Of a stretch of 55,861 nt of DNA, positions 50,896 to 55,861 are shown piece after piece; positions within the stretch are counted from its first letter, which is position 1; each line of letters starts with the position of its first letter. The notes under the pieces are model-generated. The model was not told the origin of the DNA, made no database searches, and worked only from the letters and a program-made list of their open reading frames with translations. The DNA comes from Kiritimatiellia bacterium (GTDB taxonomy: Bacteria; Verrucomicrobiota; Kiritimatiellia; RFP12; UBA1067), in assembly GCA_017962315.1 (NCBI GenBank), contig JAGCVN010000011.1:1-55861 (forward strand). The letters run 5' to 3'. Position numbers and translations under genes: made by a program.

Positions 50896-51689
50896 TCACT
50901 CGCGAACCCACGCCTGTCACCGGGCCGCTTTCCGCGCTCGCCCACGCTTTCGGCGAAATCGGGCGCGCGGGCATCCTTGCCTTCCAGTCTGTCCTTCTTC
51001 TGCCGGTCACACTCTTCCGGTGGCGGTCGCGAAGGGAGCTTGTCTCGCAGATGTACCAGGCGGGCATCAAGAGTCTGCCGATTATCTCGGTCGTCGCGCT
51101 CTTTACCGGCATGATCCTCGCGCTGCAGGTCGGCCTAGAGTTGCGTCGTTACAACCAGGAAATCTATATCGGATCCGCCGTCATGGTTTCGCTGCTCCGC
51201 GAAATGGGCCCCTTCATGACGGGGATCGTGCTGACCGCGTGCGTCGGCTCGTCGATGGCGGCGCAGCTCGGCACGATGACGGTGAACGAGGAGATCGCCG
51301 CGCTGGAGATGATGGCGATCAACCCGGTGCGCTTCCTGATGGCGCCGCGCATGGGCGCGATGCTGTTCATGACCCCGCTGCTCTCCTTCTACACCTGCGT
51401 GCTGGGCGTGATCGGCGGCGGGGTGGTCGGTTTCACGCAGTTGAGCGTCCCGTGGCGGCAGTATATCAAGACGGCCGTCGATTTCGCGGACACGCGCGAC
51501 CTGTACGTCGGCCTGTTGAAGGCGCTCGTGTTCGCGGTCATCATCACGACCGTCGCCTGTTACGAAGGCTTCACCACCACGCGGGGAGCAGTCGGGGTGG
51601 GACAGGCCACGCGGCGTTCGGTGATCTCCTCCCTCCTGTTGATCCTCATGACCGGCTACATCATCACAAGGATGTTCTACGACCTATGA
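50892..51689 (+). CDS. mlaE: MlaE-family ABC transporter permease
   Basis: This 265-residue inner-membrane permease of the MlaE/DUF140 family moves phospholipids between the membranes of Gram-negative cells, together with MlaF and an MCE-domain MlaD. It has the amphipathic N-terminal helix, about five transmembrane helices, and conserved segments VALFTGMILALQVGLEL, GPFMTGIVLTACVGSSMAAQLGTMTVNEEIAALEMM and a C-terminal TTRGAVGVGQATRRSV. The start overlaps the preceding stop (ATGA) and its own stop overlaps mlaF. No mlaD is found up to the end of the operon. Confidence 0.93.
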   Translation: MITREPTPVTGPLSALAHAFGEIGRAGILAFQSVLLLPVTLFRWRSRRELVSQMYQAGIKSLPIISVVALFTGMILALQVGLELRRYNQEIYIGSAVMVSLLREMGPFMTGIVLTACVGSSMAAQLGTMTVNEEIAALEMMAINPVRFLMAPRMGAMLFMTPLLSFYTCVLGVIGGGVVGFTQLSVPWRQYIKTAVDFADTRDLYVGLLKALVFAVIITTVACYEGFTTTRGAVGVGQATRRSVISSLLLILMTGYIITRMFYDL

Positions 51690-52453
51690 TACGCTTTGAA
51701 CACGTGACAAAGACGTTCGGCGACCAGAACGTCCTGGACGACCTTTCATTTGAACTCCATAAAGGCGAGATTTTCCACATTGTCGGGCCTTCCGGCGCCG
51801 GTAAGAGCGTCACGCTGAAGCACATGGTGCGGCTGCTCTCGCCGACAAGCGGCAGCGTCTGGCTCGGCGACCGCGAAATCAACGCGGCGGACGGGCGCGA
51901 ACTGGAGGAGCTCCGCGAACATTTCGGCTATCTTTTCCAGAGCGCGGCCCTGCTCGGCTGGATGACGGTCGGGGAGAACATCGCCCTCCCCCTCCGCGAG
52001 AAGACGAAACTTTCGGAGGACGAAATCGAGGGAAAAGTCCGGTCCGCGCTGAAGATGGTCGGGCTGGAGGACGCGGGGGAAAAGTACCCCAGCGAGATTT
52101 CGGGCGGTATGCAGAAACGCGCCGGCCTCGCCCGCGCCATCGTACGCGACCCGGAGATCGTCCTGTACGACGAACCGACGTCCGGCCTAGACCCGATGAC
52201 CTCCCGCACGATCGACCGGTTGATCCGCGACCTCAACGAACGGCTCGGCATCACAAGCGTCGTCGTCACGCACGACCTCTACAGTTCCTTCCTCACCGCG
52301 ACGCGCATCGCGATGTTGAGCCGGGGCAAGTTCATCGAACTCGGGACGCCGGAACAGTTCGCCGCTTCGACGCACCCTGAAGTGCGCGGCTTTCTGGATG
52401 CGCAGGGGGTGGGGGCCGGCGCGATCGCGCCGCACCTCACCGCCCGCCCGTAA
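51686..52453 (+). CDS. mlaF: MlaF-like ABC transporter ATP-binding protein
   Basis: This 255-residue ATPase has Walker A GPSGAGKS near 36, the Q-loop LFQSAALLGWMTV, the signature ISGGMQKRAGLARAI near 137, Walker B IVLYDEPTSGLDP near 157, and the H-loop VVTHD. The SGGMQKR variant and the GLFQ-like Q-loop are characteristic of MlaF-type ATPases. ATG at 51686 lies within the last codons of mlaE (ATGA overlap). The next gene is convergent and overlaps by 17 bases, so any MCE-domain subunit must be elsewhere. Confidence 0.93.
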   Translation: MIRFEHVTKTFGDQNVLDDLSFELHKGEIFHIVGPSGAGKSVTLKHMVRLLSPTSGSVWLGDREINAADGRELEELREHFGYLFQSAALLGWMTVGENIALPLREKTKLSEDEIEGKVRSALKMVGLEDAGEKYPSEISGGMQKRAGLARAIVRDPEIVLYDEPTSGLDPMTSRTIDRLIRDLNERLGITSVVVTHDLYSSFLTATRIAMLSRGKFIELGTPEQFAASTHPEVRGFLDAQGVGAGAIAPHLTARP

Positions 52454-53249
52454 TCGGTTTGTAAAGGTCCTTGCGCTGCTTAGGGAAAATCCCCTTGAGC
52501 GCGTTCTCGCAGATTTCCCGTGTGTCGAACGGGAAGTCGTTTTTCGTGATCCACTTTAGGAATCCCGGATCGTTCTTGACCAGATCGGCTACGGATTCGC
52601 CTTTTTTCTTGCCGAAGTTGATGGTCAGCACGCCGTTCACCCAACGCAACATGCCGCGCCGGTCGGCGTTGAGCGGATCGTTCGGGTTGTAGGTCCGGTC
52701 GAGCGTGTCCATATCTTTCGGAAGGTCGCTGTATTTGGCGAACTCACCGCGGATGACTTCAAGCGTCGCCTCGGCGTCCGCCTCGGCCCCGTGCGCGTCC
52801 TCGTGGTCGTGCCCGCAGTAGAAACGGACGGCGGCGGCGAGGTTGCGCGACTCGTGCGCGTGGAAAATCTTCTGGGCATCGAGAAGCCGCCGGCGGTCGA
52901 TATCGAACGGAATCCCCGTGCGCTTGAATTCCTCCTGCAGGAGCGGGATGTCGAAATGCCCGGCGTTGAAACCGCCCAGATCGGCTTCGCCGAAGAACAT
53001 CAGGATCTCCAGCGCCTTGTCCTTGAAGGTGGGCTGGTCTTTGACGTCTTCGTCGCGGATGCCGTGAATCGCGGTCGTCTCGATCGGGATGTCGATGGTG
53101 GGGTTCAGAAGCCAGTACCCGCGAGTCTCCGTGCCGTCTTCGTCGATCCGGATGGCGGCGAGTTCGATGATACGGTCGGTACGGGTCGAAAGCCCGGTCG
53201 CCTCGATATCGAGGATGACAAGGGGACGGTCGAGTGGAATGGGGAACAT
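52437..53249 (-). CDS. DnaQ-like DEDDh 3'-5' exonuclease
   Basis: This 270-residue protein has an N-terminal exonuclease domain (about 8-180) with ExoI LDIEATGL (Asp and Glu at 14 and 16), ExoII GFNAGHFDIPLL near 95 and ExoIII HGAEADAEAT near 152. The C-terminal 90 residues (RRGMLRWVNGVLTINFGKKKGESV...PGFLKWITKNDFP) match the small domain often found after such exonucleases in Bacteroidetes and relatives. It may proofread or trim DNA or RNA; it is not a full DNA polymerase III epsilon. It starts 13 bases after the solute-binding protein gene and ends inside mlaF, tail to tail. Confidence 0.88.
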   Translation of the reverse strand: MFPIPLDRPLVILDIEATGLSTRTDRIIELAAIRIDEDGTETRGYWLLNPTIDIPIETTAIHGIRDEDVKDQPTFKDKALEILMFFGEADLGGFNAGHFDIPLLQEEFKRTGIPFDIDRRRLLDAQKIFHAHESRNLAAAVRFYCGHDHEDAHGAEADAEATLEVIRGEFAKYSDLPKDMDTLDRTYNPNDPLNADRRGMLRWVNGVLTINFGKKKGESVADLVKNDPGFLKWITKNDFPFDTREICENALKGIFPKQRKDLYKPITGGR

Positions 53250-53262
53250 GATCGGATAACCT

Positions 53263-55020
53263 TTACCTTTCGTCGTAGAAAATGTCGACAGGACGCTTCG
53301 GGAGGACTTCTCCGTGCGTCATCGCGTGCTTCAGTTCGGCGGCGGAATCCGCGTCGTACCACCAGTAGCAGAGGGCGGCCTGTTCATCGCCGTATTTCGA
53401 GAGCACGGCGCGGGGCGTGCCGAATGCGTCCCAGTAGAGGAGGCGGACGGCGTTGATGTTCCAAAGCAGGACGTACGGGACCTGCTCGGTAAGTCGGGCG
53501 TCGATCTGCCGCAGGAGTTTGTTCCGCTCCGTGACGCTGTAGACGGTCTTCTGTTTTTCGATCAATGCGTCGATCTGCGGATCCTTCAACCCCGTCACGT
53601 TATTCGAGGCCGGCTTATCCGCCTCCGTGGAGAGCCACATGCTTTCGGGGTCGCGCATGACCGATCCGCTCCAGGATGCCCAGGTGATGTCGAAATTGTA
53701 TTCGTCCATGTCGCGCATCCAGGCGGCCCAGTCCTTGCGGTCGATCTTCATCTCGATGCCGACTTTCTTGAACGCTTTGTTGCAGAGGACGAGGATTTTG
53801 TCGGAACTTGAGTCGCGCGTCAGGAAGGTGAAGGAGAACGGCCGCCCGTCTTTCTCCAGAATCCCCGTGGCTGGATTCTTGACATACCCTGCTTCACGCA
53901 GCAGCGCCTCGGCCTTCTCCTCGTCATACTCGAACTGCCGGTTTGTGCAGGGATGCGCTTCGTCGTACAGATCCGAGAAGTAGGAACGCAGCATGAAGTA
54001 GGCGTTGAACATCATGGTCTGGTTCATCGTCTTGCGGTCGACCAGGTGCGCGATCGCCTTCCGGACGCGGAGGTCGTCGAACGGCGGACGGCGCATGTTC
54101 ATGGCGAACCCCTGGAAGCCGATCGGGTGGTGGTTGTGGACGCGGGCTTTGACGATCCAGTTCTTGTCGAACTTCTCGCCGATGGTTTCGTTCGCCCACA
54201 TCCGCGCGCTGTAGACGGGATAGATGTCGGTGATTCCCTTTTTGAACGCCTCGAAAGCATTCACCTGGTCGGCGAAATAACGGAATACAATCGTGTCGAA
54301 ATTCATCGTTCCCTTGTTGGAGGGACGGTCGACGGCCCACCAGTCCGGACGCCGGGCGAGACGGACTTCGATCTGCTCCTTCACGGAGGAGACGATGTAC
54401 GGGCCGGAGACGACGGGGTGGTCGAGGTCGAGCCGGTTGAACGGTTGCGAGGCGAATGCGTGTTTCGGGAGAATCTCGAAATCGCCGCATCCCAGCAGGT
54501 TCCGCCAATGGTTCTGGCGCGCCTGGAAACGGATCTTCCGCTCCCCGACGATTTCGGGACGCTTGAAGTTGCCGAGCGAAACCTTGAACGGCCCCGTCGC
54601 GTTGGAGGGGTTCATGATGGCGTCGTACGTCCACTGGACGTCCTCCGGCGTGACCGGTACGCCGTCGCTCCAGCGGGCATCCTTGTCCAACTCGAACGTG
54701 AATGTCAAACCGTCGTCGGAAATCTCCCAGCGTGAGGCGAGGCCGGGCGTGAACTCGTAGGAGACCGGGTCGATGCCGAGCAGCGTCTCGAACATCAACG
54801 AAAACATATAGTGCGTATAAAGCGTGGGATCGACGTAATAGTTGAGGCTTTTCGGCGGTTGCGACGCCGAAAACCGGAGAATCCCGCCCTTGACCGCATG
54901 TGGATTCGCGATCGGGTTGACCTTCTCCTGCCAACCTTCCGGGGGAAATGTCGCGCAGGGCGCATTAAACGAGGCGAACCCCGCCAAGAGGGCCGCCGCA
55001 ACCAGTACCGTTCGTTTCAT
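53263..55020 (-). CDS. Family 5 extracellular solute-binding protein (peptide/oligosaccharide type)
   Basis: This 585-residue periplasmic protein has a signal peptide (MKRTVLVAAALLAGFASFN). It shows the SBP_bac_5 pattern: GGILRFSASQPPKSLNYYVDP, FETLLGIDP, LASRWEISDDGLTFTFELDKDARWSDGVPVTPEDVQWTY near 105, FNMRRPPFDDLRVRKAIAHLVDR near 315 and a C-terminal RQIDARLTEQVPYVLLWN. Such proteins feed peptides, nickel or sugars to ABC importers, but no permease or ATPase gene lies nearby. ATG at 55020 is set by the promoter, whose -10 ends 7 bases upstream; there is no ribosome-binding site. Confidence 0.9.
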   Translation of the reverse strand: MKRTVLVAAALLAGFASFNAPCATFPPEGWQEKVNPIANPHAVKGGILRFSASQPPKSLNYYVDPTLYTHYMFSLMFETLLGIDPVSYEFTPGLASRWEISDDGLTFTFELDKDARWSDGVPVTPEDVQWTYDAIMNPSNATGPFKVSLGNFKRPEIVGERKIRFQARQNHWRNLLGCGDFEILPKHAFASQPFNRLDLDHPVVSGPYIVSSVKEQIEVRLARRPDWWAVDRPSNKGTMNFDTIVFRYFADQVNAFEAFKKGITDIYPVYSARMWANETIGEKFDKNWIVKARVHNHHPIGFQGFAMNMRRPPFDDLRVRKAIAHLVDRKTMNQTMMFNAYFMLRSYFSDLYDEAHPCTNRQFEYDEEKAEALLREAGYVKNPATGILEKDGRPFSFTFLTRDSSSDKILVLCNKAFKKVGIEMKIDRKDWAAWMRDMDEYNFDITWASWSGSVMRDPESMWLSTEADKPASNNVTGLKDPQIDALIEKQKTVYSVTERNKLLRQIDARLTEQVPYVLLWNINAVRLLYWDAFGTPRAVLSKYGDEQAALCYWWYDADSAAELKHAMTHGEVLPKRPVDIFYDER

Positions 55021-55027
55021 GCAGTCC

Positions 55028-55056
55028 AGTATACGGGAATCCACCGGTCATTGCAA
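55028..55056 (-). promoter_or_regulatory. Promoter of the solute-binding protein gene, leaderless type
   Basis: TTGCAA (55051-55056), a 17-base spacer and TATACT (55028-55033) on the minus strand. Only 7 bases (GGACTGC) lie between the -10 and the ATG at 55020. Confidence 0.75.
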
Positions 55057-55132
55057 TCACGGAGGACGGGATTTTTTGGAAACGGACAACGTAAGACAAG
55101 ACGGGCGTCCTCGCATGCGTCCGGGATTGCCG

Positions 55133-55861
55133 CTACTCGACCAGAACCGTGGCGCTGCCCTTGCCTTTCAGCACGGCGGTGCCGTAGCCGACGCCGTCCG
55201 TGACCGCGCCGTTCACCGTGAACTTCGTCTTGGCGAGCTTGCCGCCCTTCACCGCGTACACCGTGAACGAGCCTTTGAACAGCCCCGTCTTCGCCGTGTA
55301 GGTCAGCTTCAGCCCGGAGACGTTCGCGCCGTTCACCGTCAGGGCGCCGCCCTTGTACGCGACCTTCGCCGCCTTGCCCGCGTCCCACTTGGTCCCCTTC
55401 ACCGTCAACGGGATCTCGAACGGCGTCTGCGCGACCGCCCCCGGCACGAGGACAGAGAGCTTCACGCCGTCCAGCCCGGCGCTGTGCGTCCCGGCGGCGA
55501 GGCTTCCCTTCGCGCCGGACCCGGCGACCGCCCAGTCCATCGTGAAGGCCGGCTTCGCCGTGTTCCGCCACGGCGTCAGCGCGGTCACTCCGGCCAGCGC
55601 GCGCGTGTCCTTGTCGAACCACGCCACGAACCCGAACTTGCTCTTCTTCGAGTAGATTACGGGGACGCAGCAGTAGGCGTCGCCGACGGTCATCTGCGCG
55701 GTGGCCGTCACCTTCGTGCCGTCCGCCAGGACGCCGGAGACCTTCGCCTTGCCCTTCGCCGCCATCGCGATGGAGAGCGTCGAGAAGCCGCCCTGCGCGT
55801 AGGCGTCGGGATTCTCCGGCGCGAGCGCGAGCACGTACGCCTTGCCGCTGAACTTCGAGAG
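55133..55861 (-). CDS. C-terminal part of a large secreted beta-rich protein, cut by the window edge
   Basis: The frame is open from the right edge (55861) to a TAG stop at 55133, giving 242 codons with no start in view. The sequence is rich in Gly, Lys, Ala, Thr and Val, and alternates in a way typical of beta-strands. Elements include KVSGVLADGTKVTATAQM, VIYSKKSKFGFVAWFDK, GLFKGSFTVYAVKGGKL and a terminal KTKFTVNGAVTDGVGYGTAVLKGKG. I recall similar C-terminal modules in many predicted secreted proteins of gut Kiritimatiellota/Lentisphaerota, but no function is established; it could be a surface-sorting or binding module. It lies upstream of the solute-binding protein gene in the same direction. 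Confidence 0.65.
   Translation of the reverse strand, partial: LSKFSGKAYVLALAPENPDAYAQGGFSTLSIAMAAKGKAKVSGVLADGTKVTATAQMTVGDAYCCVPVIYSKKSKFGFVAWFDKDTRALAGVTALTPWRNTAKPAFTMDWAVAGSGAKGSLAAGTHSAGLDGVKLSVLVPGAVAQTPFEIPLTVKGTKWDAGKAAKVAYKGGALTVNGANVSGLKLTYTAKTGLFKGSFTVYAVKGGKLAKTKFTVNGAVTDGVGYGTAVLKGKGSATVLVE

Noticed and set aside
51020..51685. In-frame upstream extension of mlaF through the mlaE gene
   Set aside because: The extension is out of frame with mlaE and low-complexity; ATG at 51686 gives a normal-length MlaF beginning MIRFEHVTKTFG.
55060..55132. GAGGACG/CGTCCTC inverted repeat after the partial secreted protein as its terminator
   Set aside because: A loop of about 37 bases and a 7 bp stem make it unconvincing.

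Overview
This 55.9 kb GC-rich window looks like a chromosomal segment of a Gram-negative, carbohydrate-degrading bacterium of the PVC superphylum. My best guess is the Kiritimatiellota/Verrucomicrobiota, probably a gut lineage. That placement is inference from gene content: a Mla-type lipid transporter and several lipoproteins imply two membranes, there are secreted GH78, GH43 and large DUF6067-like glycosidases, an aroK-aroB fusion, a short alanyl-tRNA synthetase, and a surface protein of the LA_2272 repeat type. No rRNA, tRNA, CRISPR array, phage or insertion sequence was recognised.

Layout. 0-10.5 kb is core genome: rplM-rpsI on the minus strand, divergent from a five-gene plus-strand operon (secA, an RsmC-like rRNA methyltransferase, fused aroKB, a tandem alpha/beta hydrolase, a membrane protein), which converges on an amidohydrolase. 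10.5-12.7 kb holds a Gfo/Idh/MocA oxidoreductase flanked on both sides by copies of an 85-90 bp repeat (R1). 12.7-18.8 kb is a tight six-gene minus-strand operon of exported cell-envelope proteins: an LA_2272-type surface protein, a COG3014-like lipoprotein, a YcfL/DUF1425-like Tat lipoprotein, LpoB, a DUF6844-like protein and a FlgT/CsgG-like protein. 18.8-21.1 kb encodes an L,D-transpeptidase and a Tat-exported phosphoesterase. 21.1-31 kb is an accessory island of glycosidases, an EEP-phosphoesterase fusion and an AAA-ATPase/PD-(D/E)XK protein, with about 1.5 kb of mosaic non-coding repeats. 31-39 kb has gpmI-guaB, a Kef-type antiporter and a GH78 rhamnosidase. 39-47 kb (minus strand) has a TIM-barrel glycosidase-like protein, pgi-alaS, tyrS-dnaJ-like and an exported glutamate-racemase-like protein. 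47.4-52.5 kb is an argF-pyrB-(WPF-repeat protein)-mlaE-mlaF operon. 52.4-55 kb has an orphan family 5 solute-binding protein and a DnaQ-like exonuclease, followed by the C-terminus of a large secreted protein cut by the window edge.

Two themes stand out. First, promoters here are unusually readable: -35 TTGC/TTGA, a 16-18 bp spacer and a -10 near TATACT, often with TGG just before the -10. At four genes (amidohydrolase, AAA-ATPase, tyrS, solute-binding protein) the -10 ends only 7-10 nt before the start codon, which predicts leaderless or nearly leaderless mRNAs. Second, the dispersed R1 repeat carries a GC hairpin followed by an extended -10 promoter, and it resembles the promoter-leader of the GH43 gene, so it may be a mobile regulatory cassette. 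The least described protein-level candidates are the six-gene LpoB envelope operon and the WPF-repeat protein translationally coupled to mlaEF.
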